A stretch of DNA of 40,739 nucleotides from Argonema antarcticum A004/B2 (GTDB lineage: Bacteria; Cyanobacteriota; Cyanobacteriia; Cyanobacteriales; Aerosakkonemataceae), in contig NZ_JAIQZN010000057.1 of assembly GCF_023333585.1 (NCBI RefSeq), positions 1 through 40,739 of the forward strand. Direction: 5' to 3'. The position numbers and the translations under genes were made by a program. The notes under the pieces are model-generated. The model did not search any database. It was not told the origin of the DNA and worked only from the letters and a program-made list of their open reading frames with translations. This document shows positions 1 through 7,925 of the stretch, piece by piece. Position 1 is the first letter of the stretch, and the number at the start of each line of letters is the position of its first letter.

Positions 1-344
1 ATTTTACTATGGGTTTGGGCGAGTGTGGTAAGGCCAGGGAGTAAAAGTGAAGGATTGTGAGTAAATGTTAGTAAAGTGACAACTGTTGATGAACCCTCAG
101 ATGGCAAGATGTTCGACTTTCGATATAAAGTTCTATCATAAATTTGGGATTCACCAGTTTTGTAACTCGAACTGGTGAGCGGGAACCCCCTAGCCCGCTA
201 GTTCAGTAGTGCTGAGTGCTAAGTGCGGAGTGCTGAGTATGACCCCACGGATGAATCCGGGGATTTAAACCATTTACCGAGTTTGGTGAAGCTAGCACTT
301 GCATTAGGTCTAAAACCAAAATATCTCAAAGAGGATCGAACACG
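1..344. other. Upstream region of sodB, no gene seen
   Basis: No convincing coding sequence is visible in these 344 bases. Positions 209-236 hold four degenerate tandem heptamers (GTGCTGA, GTGCTAA, GTGCGGA, GTGCTGA). The last 30 bases contain a purine-rich stretch (AAAGAGGATC) that is a plausible ribosome binding site for sodB. I could not fix a promoter with confidence. Confidence 0.5.
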
Positions 345-944
345 ATGGCATTTACACTTCCCGAATTACCTTACGCTGATAACGCCCTAGAGCCGTATAT
401 GTCGGCTGAAACCTTCTCGTTCCATCACGATAAGCACCATGCTGCTTACGTGACCAACCTCAACAAGCTGATCGAGAACACCGAACTAGCCGACAAGTCC
501 CTTGAAGAAATCATCAAAGCCACCTTCAAAGACTCATCCAAAGCCGGTGTATTCAACAACGCAGCGCAGGTTTGGAACCACACTTTCTTCTGGAGTTCCA
601 TGAAACCGGGCGGTGGCGGGACTCCCAGCGGCGCATTAGCTGCAAAAATCGACGCTGACTTCGGCAGCTTCGACAAATTTAAGGAAGAATTCAAAAACGC
701 CGCCGCCACCCAGTTTGGTAGCGGCTGGGCTTGGCTTGCCTTAGACAACGGTACGCTGAAGGTCACCAAAACCCCCAACGCCGAAAACCCACTAGCCCAC
801 GGCCAAACTGCCCTGCTAACTTTGGATGTTTGGGAACACGCCTACTATCTGGATTATCAGAATAAGCGCCCAGACTTCATCTCCACCTACCTCGATAGCC
901 TGGTTAACTGGGACTTCGCCGCCGAAAACATGGCTGCCGCTTAA
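345..944 (+). CDS. sodB: Iron superoxide dismutase
   Basis: This 199-residue protein dismutates superoxide to peroxide and oxygen, probably in the cytoplasm because no signal peptide is visible. It has the Fe/Mn-SOD N-terminal alpha-hairpin domain with metal ligand His27, the second ligand His in the stretch FNNAAQVWNHTFFW, and the C-terminal signature DVWEHAYYLDYQNKR, which supplies the Asp and His ligands. Gln in the AAQVWNH stretch and the GGGG loop favour the iron type over the manganese type. Length is normal for the family. The start ATG is preceded by AGAGGATCGAACACG. Two hairpins follow the stop codon, so it is probably transcribed alone. Identification is very secure; the metal is inferred from sequence. 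Confidence 0.97.
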   Translation: MAFTLPELPYADNALEPYMSAETFSFHHDKHHAAYVTNLNKLIENTELADKSLEEIIKATFKDSSKAGVFNNAAQVWNHTFFWSSMKPGGGGTPSGALAAKIDADFGSFDKFKEEFKNAAATQFGSGWAWLALDNGTLKVTKTPNAENPLAHGQTALLTLDVWEHAYYLDYQNKRPDFISTYLDSLVNWDFAAENMAAA

Positions 945-952
945 ACCAAGTG

Positions 953-971
953 TTGGGTAAGCTTTACCCAA
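953..971. repeat. Short perfect hairpin after sodB
   Basis: TTGGGTAA and TTACCCAA flank a 3-nt loop, nine bases after the sodB stop codon. It may protect the 3' end of the transcript or assist termination together with the hairpin at 998-1029. Confidence 0.5.
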
Positions 972-997
972 GTCTTACCTGAGCTTAAACACTCACG

Positions 998-1034
998 AAG
1001 ACAGCCAAGAGTAAAATTGTGGCTGTCTTTATTC
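998..1034 (+). terminator. Rho-independent terminator of sodB
   Basis: A perfect 10-bp stem, AAGACAGCCA with TGGCTGTCTT, surrounds a 12-nt loop and is followed by TTATT. It lies 54 bases beyond the sodB stop. The alternative GTG start at 1019 for the next gene would fall inside this hairpin, which argues for the ATG at 1064. Confidence 0.75.
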
Positions 1035-1063
1035 ATATTTTCAGACTTTGTGACAATAAATTT

Positions 1064-1297
1064 ATGGATAGCAAAGAACTAGCTCAGTACGTTGAAGCAA
1101 CAGACAGCATCTCAAAGCCGTGGCTGCTGGTGCAACTCCGTCTCAAAAAACTCCAAGAACGTCGCGCCACCCTTTCACCCGAAGTCTACACTAACGAGCT
1201 GGCAGACATTCATCAAGATTTGAGCAATTTAGGGGAATGGTGGATTGGCATCGAAGATGAAGTATTCGGTACAGATGGGATGATGGGTAGTGGGTAA
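1064..1297 (+). CDS. Small conserved hypothetical protein
   Basis: I do not recognise a named family for this 77-residue, largely helical, charged protein. Its middle part (VQLRLKKLQERRATL) looks like a short amphipathic or coiled-coil helix, and a C-terminal stretch is rich in Trp and acidic residues. The ATG at 1064 is chosen because the longer GTG-initiated frame would begin inside the sodB terminator hairpin. The last codons read into a GGGTAGTGGGTAATGAG repeat-like sequence. It stands alone between sodB and ppk, both on the same strand. There are no transmembrane or secretion signals. Confidence 0.6.
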   Translation: MDSKELAQYVEATDSISKPWLLVQLRLKKLQERRATLSPEVYTNELADIHQDLSNLGEWWIGIEDEVFGTDGMMGSG

Positions 1298-1448
1298 TGA
1301 GTAGGGTTTTTTCGTGTCAAATATGCTGTAGTAGGGACACGGCATAATTAACTGTTTTGTATAACCGACTTATGTACGATCCCCTGTCCCTACAAAAATG
1401 TTCATGGGAGTGTCAATACCAATTAACTCTTTCCTACTCAAAATTATT

Positions 1449-3602
1449 ATGGCTAAAACCAAAAAGACTACCACTGCCATCAACCTCAACGACCCGGAAT
1501 ATTATTTCAGTCGGGAATTGAGCTGGTTAGAGTTTAATCGCCGAGTTCTCTGTGAAGCGATCGATCCTCGCACGCCTCTACTGGAACGCCTCAAGTTCAT
1601 GGCGATTTTTAGCTCAAATATAGATGAGTTCTTCATGGTTCGCGTCGCGGCGCTGAAGCAACAGGTGGAAGCAAAGGTAAGTCGTCTGTCACCAGATGGT
1701 CGAATGCCAAGCGAACAACTGGATGGAATTAGCCAGCGACTGCGCCCCCAAGTCGCCGAACAGCATCAGCATTTCGAGCAACAATTGCGACCGATGCTGG
1801 TCAAGCACGGAGTCAATATTCTGGACTACATAGACTTGAACCAGGAACAGCGGACTTACTTACAAAAATATTTTGAAGAGCAAATTTTTCCAGTCCTTAC
1901 TCCCCTGGCGGTCGATCCCAGTCATCCTTTTCCCTACATTTCCAATCTGAGTCTAAATCTGGCTGTGGTGATTCAAGACCCCGAAACGGGAGAGGAATTT
2001 TTTGCCCGTGTAAAAGTTCCCAAAGTGTTGCCCCGGTTTTTACGCTTGCCAGATGAATTGCGGGACAAATCGGCAATCTGGACAGGAGTTCCCTTAGAAC
2101 AAGTAATTGCCCATAACCTGGCATCTTTGTTCCCAGGCATGAATATTCAGGAATGTCACCCTTTCCGAATTACTCGCAACGCTGATTTGGCGGTGGAAGA
2201 GGATGAAGCAGAAGATCTCCTGTTGGCTATAGAACAGGAACTTCGCAAACGCCGGATGGGCCGATCGGTGGTGCGGCTGGAAATTCAAGCTACTACTTCC
2301 GAACCAGTGCTAAAGATGCTGATGCAGGAGTTGTCTTTAAATCAAAATGATGTCTATGAAATAGAGGGTTTGCTGGGACTTAGCGATTTAATGTCTTTTA
2401 TGGAATTGCCAGCCCCGGATTTGAAAGACCCTGTGTGGAGTCCCGTGGTACCTCCGCGCTTGCGACGAATTGTCGAACCCGATGGGCCGCATTTCGACCG
2501 GGACACAGAAGAAGGGGAAGATTTTTTCAGCGTTATTCGCGCTGGGGATTTACTGCTACACCACCCCTATTACTCTTTTGCGGGGACGGTACAGCGTTTC
2601 ATTACTCAGGCGGCACATGACGCAAATGTGCTGGCGATTAAAATGACTCTCTACCGCACTTCTGGAGATTCGCCGATCGTTAATGCTTTGATTGCAGCGG
2701 CGGAAAATGGTAAGCAGGTGGCGGTATTGGTGGAACTGAAAGCTCGTTTTGATGAAGAAAACAATATCCTTTGGGCACGCAAACTAGAACAAGCTGGGGT
2801 TCATGTGGTCTACGGTTTAGTAGGTCTAAAGACTCACACCAAAGTAGTACTCGTAGTACGTCGAGAGGACGATCGCATTCGCCGCTATGTCCATATTGGC
2901 ACTGGCAACTACAATCCTAAGACAGCCCGTGTTTATACGGATCTGGGCATTTTAAGTTGTCGTGAAGATTTGGGGGCCGATCTTACAGATCTGTTTAATT
3001 ATTTGACTGGCTATTCTCGGCAACGGTCTTATCGTAAGCTGTTGGTAGCACCAGTGAATCTGCGCGATCGCATGACTTCCCTGATCCGGCGAGAAGCAGA
3101 ACATTGCCAAAAAGGTTATTCCGGTCGCATTGTCGCCAAAATGAATGCCTTGGTCGATCCCAAAATTATTGCTACGCTATACGAAGCTTCGCGAGCGGGC
3201 GTCCAAATCGATCTGATTGTGCGCGGAATGTGCTGTCTGCGTCCAGGACTCCCAGATTTGAGCGAAAATATTCGCGTTATCAGCATTGTGGGGCGATTTT
3301 TAGAACATTCGCGGATTTATTATTTTCATAATGGAGGTCAAGAGGAAGTCTACATTGGCAGTGCCGATTGGATGACTCGCAACCTCGATCGACGAGTGGA
3401 AGCGATCGCACCTGTAGAAGACACAAATCTCGCCAAAGATTTACAAGAAATCCTGGGAATTATGCTGGCAGATAACCGCAAAGCTTGGGAATTACAGTCG
3501 GATGGCAATTATATCCAACTGCGTCCGCCTGACAACGGCAGAGAGCAAAATGCACAAACGATTTTGATGGAAATGGCGCTCAACTCAGGTGGTATAGCCT
3601 AA
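1449..3602 (+). CDS. ppk1: Polyphosphate kinase 1
   Basis: This protein of about 717 residues reversibly polymerises the gamma-phosphate of ATP into inorganic polyphosphate. The PPK1 layout is complete: an N-terminal domain beginning at YYFSRELSWLEFNRRVL, the head domain, and two phospholipase-D-like C-terminal domains. The expected phospho-accepting histidine lies in GLKTHTKVVLV, and the second catalytic histidine is in RFLEHSRIYYF. HIGTGNYNPKTARVYTDL is a typical conserved stretch. The open frame extends to an ATG at 1398, but the residues encoded before 1449 are hydrophobic and atypical, so the start at MAKTKK is preferred. Length matches the family. Confidence 0.96.
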   Translation: MAKTKKTTTAINLNDPEYYFSRELSWLEFNRRVLCEAIDPRTPLLERLKFMAIFSSNIDEFFMVRVAALKQQVEAKVSRLSPDGRMPSEQLDGISQRLRPQVAEQHQHFEQQLRPMLVKHGVNILDYIDLNQEQRTYLQKYFEEQIFPVLTPLAVDPSHPFPYISNLSLNLAVVIQDPETGEEFFARVKVPKVLPRFLRLPDELRDKSAIWTGVPLEQVIAHNLASLFPGMNIQECHPFRITRNADLAVEEDEAEDLLLAIEQELRKRRMGRSVVRLEIQATTSEPVLKMLMQELSLNQNDVYEIEGLLGLSDLMSFMELPAPDLKDPVWSPVVPPRLRRIVEPDGPHFDRDTEEGEDFFSVIRAGDLLLHHPYYSFAGTVQRFITQAAHDANVLAIKMTLYRTSGDSPIVNALIAAAENGKQVAVLVELKARFDEENNILWARKLEQAGVHVVYGLVGLKTHTKVVLVVRREDDRIRRYVHIGTGNYNPKTARVYTDLGILSCREDLGADLTDLFNYLTGYSRQRSYRKLLVAPVNLRDRMTSLIRREAEHCQKGYSGRIVAKMNALVDPKIIATLYEASRAGVQIDLIVRGMCCLRPGLPDLSENIRVISIVGRFLEHSRIYYFHNGGQEEVYIGSADWMTRNLDRRVEAIAPVEDTNLAKDLQEILGIMLADNRKAWELQSDGNYIQLRPPDNGREQNAQTILMEMALNSGGIA

Positions 3603-4009
3603 TTCAAACTTACGCTTTTGTCACTCTTTTGCCGGGTACGGGGAAATCGGAAGATGGGAAGAGAGATAGATGAAGAACTTTTACCTCTTCATCATTAAGC
3701 GATCGCCAATTCCTTTCTCAAAAAATCTAGGCTGCACAATATCAGTGAATATACGCAGAAACAAGCCCTCCCTCGCGGATAATCCGAAATAGACCGAAAT
3801 TTCACTGAAAAGACTTAATTTTTAACTCCAGTATTGTTATACTAAGTGTTTTTTAAGAATTAAGTCTTTGTATTACAGATTGGAGAGAAACTTAAGGGAT
3901 ATAAGTGCCCAATCAATTTTCTTGACTAGCTCAAATGATAGATGAAAAACAACACTCAGCAAGCTTAAACTAAAGTACCTTTAACAGTTCCTAAGCATCT
4001 GAGGTCGTA
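3603..4009. other. Intergenic region between ppk1 and the receiver gene, with two inverted repeats
   Basis: No gene is seen. A hairpin with arms GATGAAGA (3669-3676) and TCTTCATC (3686-3693) may end ppk1 transcription. An 11-bp inverted repeat, AAGACTTAATT (3810-3820) and AATTAAGTCTT (3858-3868), brackets an AT-rich stretch containing TTGTTATACT. That stretch is a possible promoter or operator of the following receiver gene; this role is inference. Confidence 0.45.
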
Positions 4010-4423
4010 ATGTTGTCCTGTTGCGATAGTTCTACTCTAAAAGTCCTAGTGGTTGACGATCACGAACTCACTCGGCTGAGTCTGAAGTTTGCCCTTTCTA
4101 GTCAAAAGAATATCGAGCTGGTTGGCTTGGCCTGTAACGGTCAAGAGGCCATTAGAATGGTTGAACGCTACCACCCTGATGTCGTCATTCTTGATTTGCA
4201 GATGCCGGTCATGGACGGTTGGAGTGCTTCTAGCTGCATCAAAAATATATATCCCCAAGCGCAAATCATCGCTTACTCAGCAGTGGAACAGGAACAAGCT
4301 GCCGCCATGAACCCGAAGGCAAGCGTTGATGCCTTTTGCAGCAAAGAAACAGCCACTCACGATCTGATCGAGCTAGTCAAAGAACTAGGTCACCGGAGTG
4401 GCAGCAGTAGTGAATTCGGCTAA
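4010..4423 (+). CDS. Single-domain response regulator (receiver only)
   Basis: This 137-residue protein is a CheY-like receiver without an output domain. The acidic pair Asp16-Asp17 sits in LVVDDHE, the phospho-acceptor is Asp62 in VVILDLQMPVMDG, the switch Ser lies in IIAYSA, and the conserved Lys in FCSKET. The N-terminal half resembles NarL/FixJ-type receivers, but the chain ends soon after the receiver, so no HTH domain follows. No kinase is adjacent, making it an orphan component. A 400-base upstream region with an 11-bp inverted repeat suggests its own promoter. It may relay phosphate to an unknown partner. Confidence 0.85.
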   Translation: MLSCCDSSTLKVLVVDDHELTRLSLKFALSSQKNIELVGLACNGQEAIRMVERYHPDVVILDLQMPVMDGWSASSCIKNIYPQAQIIAYSAVEQEQAAAMNPKASVDAFCSKETATHDLIELVKELGHRSGSSSEFG

Positions 4424-4456
4424 CGCTTGATAGAGTAACCAGGCACAGCTAAGATC

Positions 4457-4669
4457 TTAACTTGCTTGAGCTTCTGGAAAAGTTCTTTTAAACTCCTCGA
4501 TCAGATCGTCCATTTCCTCCAATGCCTGGTTGACATCAATTCTCAGAGTGCCCAGGTCTGGTTGCTCTAACAGCCGTAACAAAGCCTCGCGTTTGCTTTC
4601 AATCAAGGAAATTCGTTCTTTAATTGTCTCTGGCTCCATCATTTTTATTTTTTGGTTTCGCTTACTCAC
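4457..4669 (-). CDS. Small coiled-coil hypothetical protein
   Basis: This is a protein of up to 70 residues, rich in Glu, Leu and Arg, predicted entirely helical (for example ERISLIESKREALLRLLEQ). It resembles no family I can name. The longest frame starts at a GTG at 4669. Alternative ATG starts at 4642 and 4639 give about 60 residues, and neither choice has a clearly better ribosome binding site. It lies 69 bases downstream of another small gene on the same strand, so the two may be co-transcribed. Confidence 0.55.
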   Translation of the reverse strand: MSKRNQKIKMMEPETIKERISLIESKREALLRLLEQPDLGTLRIDVNQALEEMDDLIEEFKRTFPEAQAS

Positions 4670-4737
4670 ACCTCAAGTTTAATTGACATTCGAGATCGCA
4701 TCTTTTGGAATTTTATAGTTGTTGCTAAAATCCGCCC

Positions 4738-4995
4738 CTACCGCAGAAAAGGGGGCCGATCGCTATCTGTATGCTTATTCTTAACCGATTCAGCAATAAA
4801 TCGCTTGAGCGCCTTCTCCCGATTTTTCATAAAGGCAGCCCAAAACCCTGGTTGAAACTCATCCATAGTCTTAGCTAGAGCCCAAACATCTACAGCTAGG
4901 ATGTTATACAGCGTTTCATCCTCCCGCTTGAGCGAGTTAATCTGCTCTAGTAGGTTACGCTCTTGAGTGCCATTCTGGTTTCCGTCCGCAGTCAT
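4738..4995 (-). CDS. Conserved hypothetical protein
   Basis: This 85-residue soluble protein starts at MTADGNQNGTQERNLLEQ. A longer frame to 5040 exists, but its extra residues read through a repeat-like region. The body carries helical segments ending in FWAAFMKNREKALKRFI and a basic, charged tail. The pattern VDVWALAKTMDEFQPGFW is distinctive, but I cannot attach a function to it. It precedes the coiled-coil gene at 4457-4669 on the same strand. Confidence 0.55.
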   Translation of the reverse strand: MTADGNQNGTQERNLLEQINSLKREDETLYNILAVDVWALAKTMDEFQPGFWAAFMKNREKALKRFIAESVKNKHTDSDRPPFLR

Positions 4996-5074
4996 GTTTA
5001 AGCCCACACTTAAGATTGACATCCTCCCCCAAACCCCCACGATTCGATAGAAGGTGGCGAGTCCGATCTACCGT

Positions 5075-5118
5075 ACCCTACGGGAAGGCTATGCCTACAG
5101 CGGGCTATGCCTTAGCGA
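5075..5118. repeat. Dispersed cyanobacterial repeat (GGCTATGCC type)
   Basis: The stretch CCTACGGGAAGGCTATGCC followed by ACAGCGGGCTATGCC belongs to the interspersed GGCTACGCC-type repeats common in filamentous cyanobacteria. Relatives in this window are at 7702-7727 and, inverted, at 28091-28116. No coding sequence is seen in the surrounding 5041-5248 region. Confidence 0.55.
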
Positions 5119-5248
5119 ATCCTGCACGCTAGGGCTATAAGCCTACAGAGGCACGCACTCCCGGAAGCGCATACCCAAACCCAAACTTCATCCTGTCACG
5201 TATCCATAGAAAATAATAAGGATTGCTGAATTCAACTATCTAATCAAT

Positions 5249-5809
5249 ATGTTACGTCAAACTTCGCTGGCAACATTGGGCTTAACTGTCGGTAGCATTT
5301 TAACCGTAGTCGGATTCGCCGCTTATTTTGCTGATAATGCCACGCTGAATCTGGTAGGTTTTTTTTACGGCTTTCCTCTTTTGCTAGGAGGACTGGCTCT
5401 CAAGGCGAACGAACTCAAGCCTATACCATTTTCTCAACCAACGCCTCCAGATGTGCTGGAACTGCGAAACCAGCAAGCTACCATAACACAAAACAAGCTT
5501 CGCAAAGACTTGACTCGCCATAGCTACGGTCAAGATACGCAGTTCGATAGACCCCTATCTCAGCTAGGTTTGAGCCCAAGAGACGAAGTACGGCCTACGA
5601 TCGAGGGTATACGAGAAACACAAGTCGAAGGTGCTTACACTTTGGTGCTGGAATTTGAATCTCCGCAGATACCCCTTGAAGTTTGGCAACAGAAGCAGGA
5701 GAAAATGGAAAAATTTTTTGGCCCAGGCGTGCGAGTTGAGTTGACCCAGCCCGAAAGCGATCGCATTGACTTGGCCCTAATTGCGACAGAGCTAGGGGCT
5801 AGGGGCTAG
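5249..5809 (+). CDS. DUF2854 family membrane protein
   Basis: This 186-residue protein is conserved in cyanobacteria and plastids; its function is unknown to me. Two hydrophobic segments (about residues 10-30 and 33-50, the second containing LVGFFYGFPLLLGGLAL) place the N-terminus in a membrane, probably the thylakoid. The remainder is soluble, with a conserved stretch ending KFFGPGVRVELTQP. The last codons (ELGARG, stop) are supplied by the GGGGCTA heptamer repeat that begins the downstream hairpin, so the C-terminus appears to have been rewritten by repeat DNA. It converges on the CRR7-like gene. Confidence 0.8.
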   Translation: MLRQTSLATLGLTVGSILTVVGFAAYFADNATLNLVGFFYGFPLLLGGLALKANELKPIPFSQPTPPDVLELRNQQATITQNKLRKDLTRHSYGQDTQFDRPLSQLGLSPRDEVRPTIEGIRETQVEGAYTLVLEFESPQIPLEVWQQKQEKMEKFFGPGVRVELTQPESDRIDLALIATELGARG

Positions 5810-5920
5810 AAAAGTCAAAAGTCATTAGTCATTAGTCATTGCTCCCCCACTCTCCCACTCTCCCACTCCCCTTTTTGACTTTTGACTTTTGACTTTTGAC
5901 TTTTCTAGCCCCTGGCCTTT
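5802..5920. terminator. Bidirectional terminator built from heptamer repeats
   Basis: Two perfectly complementary 22-base arms (5802-5823, beginning GGGGCTAGAAAAGTC, and 5891-5912, ending TTTTCTAGCCCC) lie between two convergent genes. The left arm contains the stop codon of the DUF2854 gene, and the right arm ends nine bases before the CRR7-like stop. Between them are CTCCCAC-type repeats, and the right part is GACTTTT heptamers. Runs of T follow on the right. It could terminate both transcripts. Confidence 0.6.
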
Positions 5921-6178
5921 TTACTTTTCCAAGCGCACCGCATACCACTGGAGATACTTCCCTGGGCCTACATCCAATTCACAAAAAGTATCTAGCAAAT
6001 ATTGGGCTTGGGACTCTAGGGATGTAAATTTCTGCAAATCCGGTGGTAAATTATCCTGTTGGTGAGCCAAAATCCCCTTGAGTTTTTCTAACAACTCTTT
6101 ATGCGTGAGGAATTGCTCTGGTTGGTTTGGTTCTAGGACGACAAAAGCATCCTGCTTGAACATTATGGAGTCTGGCAT
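5921..6178 (-). CDS. CRR7-like protein (DUF3571)
   Basis: This 85-residue soluble protein matches the small cyanobacterial/plant CHLORORESPIRATORY REDUCTION 7 family. Conserved landmarks are FVVLEPNQPEQFLTHKELL, LPPDLQKFTSLE, and the C-terminal ELDVGPGKYLQWYAVRLE. In Arabidopsis, CRR7 is required for assembly or stability of the chloroplast NDH-1-like complex, so a role in the cyanobacterial NDH-1 complex is plausible here but is inference by homology. Length equals that of cyanobacterial members, without a transit peptide. It converges with the DUF2854 gene. Confidence 0.75.
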   Translation of the reverse strand: MPDSIMFKQDAFVVLEPNQPEQFLTHKELLEKLKGILAHQQDNLPPDLQKFTSLESQAQYLLDTFCELDVGPGKYLQWYAVRLEK

Positions 6179-6384
6179 TTTGGGTTCTTGGTATTTAAAT
6201 CTATAATAAATATTAGTAATTAGCTAGCCGCTCGCCAAGAAGATTGATACCGAAAAATCCTAAAAAAGGGTTTTTGCATTACCATAATGCTTTCCGCATC
6301 TGTGTTCATCTGCGGTAAAAAATCTTTTAAATCTACTTTTCGGATCGGATATAAGCCCAACCGCTAGTAAAGATTCGATAGATT

Positions 6385-6585
6385 ATATCGGAACCGCTCT
6401 CGTCGGTTAAGGCATTCTTAATTCCACCAAACCCTTGATAAGCTGCTACGCATCTAAATCGAATACAAAGACGGGCAGGATGCCCATCCCACAAGAAGAT
6501 CGGAAAAACTGACTGTCAAATTAGATGCGTAGCAGCTTAATAAACCTTTCTTACCCTAGCCCCTAGTCCCTAGTCCGTAGCTATA
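6385..6585 (+). mobile_element. MITE family A, copy 1 (interrupted)
   Basis: The outer parts (GAACCGCTCTCGTCGGTTAA at left, and CCTAGCCCCTAGTCC then GTAGCTATA at right) match the other family A copies at 23937-24042, 35866-35943 and 39487-39595. The middle is interrupted by the element at 6439-6539. Removing that insert with one TA leaves CCCTTGATAATAAACC, which aligns without gaps to CCCTTGATTCTAAACA in the 23937 copy. The left terminus is degenerate. Confidence 0.6.
6439..6539. mobile_element. MITE family C, nested in a family A copy
   Basis: A 101-bp element is bounded by perfect 19-bp inverted repeats, TAAGCTGCTACGCATCTAA and its complement at 6521-6539. Its interior carries the palindromic GGGCAGGATGCCCATCCC. 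It is too short to code for a transposase. The terminal TA dinucleotides look like a target duplication, because the surrounding element closes up without a gap when the insert and one TA are removed. Confidence 0.65.
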
Positions 6586-6677
6586 TTATATTGCCAGAGT
6601 CCCTCAGTTGTTTTTTTTCTTACACTAATAGAGAGAAAAAGCGACAAACGATAAACAAAGTGGTTAAACGGTTTGAT

Positions 6678-7658
6678 ATGACCCGTTCTGCTGTTCTGAT
6701 CTTTAATCCGGTTGCCGGTCAAAATGACCCAGAGCAAGATTTGGCTCAAATCAGGAAAATTTTAGAGCCAGATATTGACTTGGAAATTTTGTTGACTACA
6801 CCGGAAGTTGATGCAGGTATTTTGGCTGGAGAAGCTCTAGCACGGGGTGTCGAAACCGTGATTGTCTCCGGTGGTGACGGCACCATCTCAGCCGCCGCTG
6901 CTGCCTTAGTGGGAACAAACATTCCTTTGGGAGTAATTTCGCGAGGCACTGCCAATGCTTTTGCTGCGGCTTTGGGTATTCCAAACACTATCCAAGGAGC
7001 CTGCGAAACAATCTTGGGGGGTGTCACCCAGACGATCGACGCGGCCTACTGCAACGGCAAACCAATGGTTTTACTGGCTGGAGTTGGGTTTGAGGCCGAA
7101 ACGGTTGAGAAAGCCGATCGAGAAGCTAAAAATCGCTTTGGAATGCTAGCCTACATCTTAGCTGGAGTACAACAGCTCAGAGAGTTTGAAAGATTTGAAG
7201 CAGAGATTGAAACCGAATCCAAAATTATCACAGTTACGGCAGCTGCCGTGACAGTAGCCAACATAGCACCGCCCACATCGATTTTGGCTCAAGGGCCAGC
7301 CGGTCTAGTTGTGGATGATGGTCTGTTGGATGTGACAGTAGTGGCACCAATCAATCTAGCAGGTGCGATCGCTGCCTCCTATCACCTACTCCAAAGCGCT
7401 CTTGCCGGTAATGCCTCTGAGCGAGACGATATCGGTTATCTGCGGACAAGAAAAGTCAAAATAAGCGCCCAGCCACCACAGAAAGTTGTTCTTGATGGTG
7501 AACTGATCGGCAATACTCCTATTGAGGTAGAGTGCGTTCCAGGGGGATTAACGCTGATCGTACCCCTGGTTGAAGAAGCGCCGCCTTCTGAAAAACTGTC
7601 GGGGCTTTCTGGCTTAAAAATTGAGTCTAAAGCACCCTTAGAATCGGAGGAAGTTTGA
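6678..7658 (+). CDS. YegS/BmrU-type lipid kinase (diacylglycerol kinase catalytic domain)
   Basis: This protein of about 326 residues has the DAGK catalytic fold. The N-terminal ATP site reads AVLIFNPVAGQ, and the nucleotide-binding loop is VSGGDGTISAAAAAL followed by GVISRGTANAFAAALGIP. The C-terminal lobe has KVVLDGELIGNTPIEVECVPG, typical of this family. It is expected to phosphorylate a diacylglycerol-like lipid at the inner membrane. The start is taken at the ATG of MTRSAVLIFNP; the frame is open upstream from a TTG at 6591, but that extension is low in conserved features. A Ser/Glu-rich tail of about 25 residues follows the domain. Confidence 0.85.
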   Translation: MTRSAVLIFNPVAGQNDPEQDLAQIRKILEPDIDLEILLTTPEVDAGILAGEALARGVETVIVSGGDGTISAAAAALVGTNIPLGVISRGTANAFAAALGIPNTIQGACETILGGVTQTIDAAYCNGKPMVLLAGVGFEAETVEKADREAKNRFGMLAYILAGVQQLREFERFEAEIETESKIITVTAAAVTVANIAPPTSILAQGPAGLVVDDGLLDVTVVAPINLAGAIAASYHLLQSALAGNASERDDIGYLRTRKVKISAQPPQKVVLDGELIGNTPIEVECVPGGLTLIVPLVEEAPPSEKLSGLSGLKIESKAPLESEEV

Positions 7659-7684
7659 GTTTGGCATTCAAATGCCAATAGTTC

Positions 7685-7743
7685 GTCAATCGTGGTGGCA
7701 ATGGGCTACGCGCAGGCTACGCCAACAAACCACCATAATTGAC
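7685..7743. repeat. Imperfect palindrome carrying a GGCTACGCC repeat
   Basis: Arms GTCAATCGTGGTGG (7685-7698) and CCACCATAATTGAC (7730-7743) pair at 12 of 14 positions around a GGGCTACGCGCAGGCTACGC core. It lies just after the lipid kinase gene and could act as its 3' hairpin. Confidence 0.5.
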
Positions 7744-7840
7744 CCAAATTCTTCCCCTCTCATGCGTGGCATGGAAGGGGTGCCCTTTGGAGCGGTTCAC
7801 AGGCGGCGATCGCAACCCGTTATAAATGAAAGAAACTCTT

Positions 7841-7904
7841 CTCCCCCGCTCCCCCACTCCCCCACTCCCCCGCTCCCCCACTCCCCCACTCCCCCACTCC
7901 CCCG
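7841..7904. repeat. Octamer tandem array CTCCCCCR x 8
   Basis: Eight exact units of CTCCCCC followed by G or A fill 64 bases immediately upstream of the ribosome binding site of the diguanylate cyclase gene. It is a candidate slipped-strand site in the leader; related arrays are at 5841-5872 and 13057-13104. Confidence 0.8.
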
Positions 7905-7925
7905 CGAGTCTCTTAGGAGGTTTTA

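Noticed and set aside
1398-1448. Extension of polyphosphate kinase to the ATG at 1398
   Set aside because: The extra residues are unlike the family N-terminus and the MAKTKK start fits the normal length.
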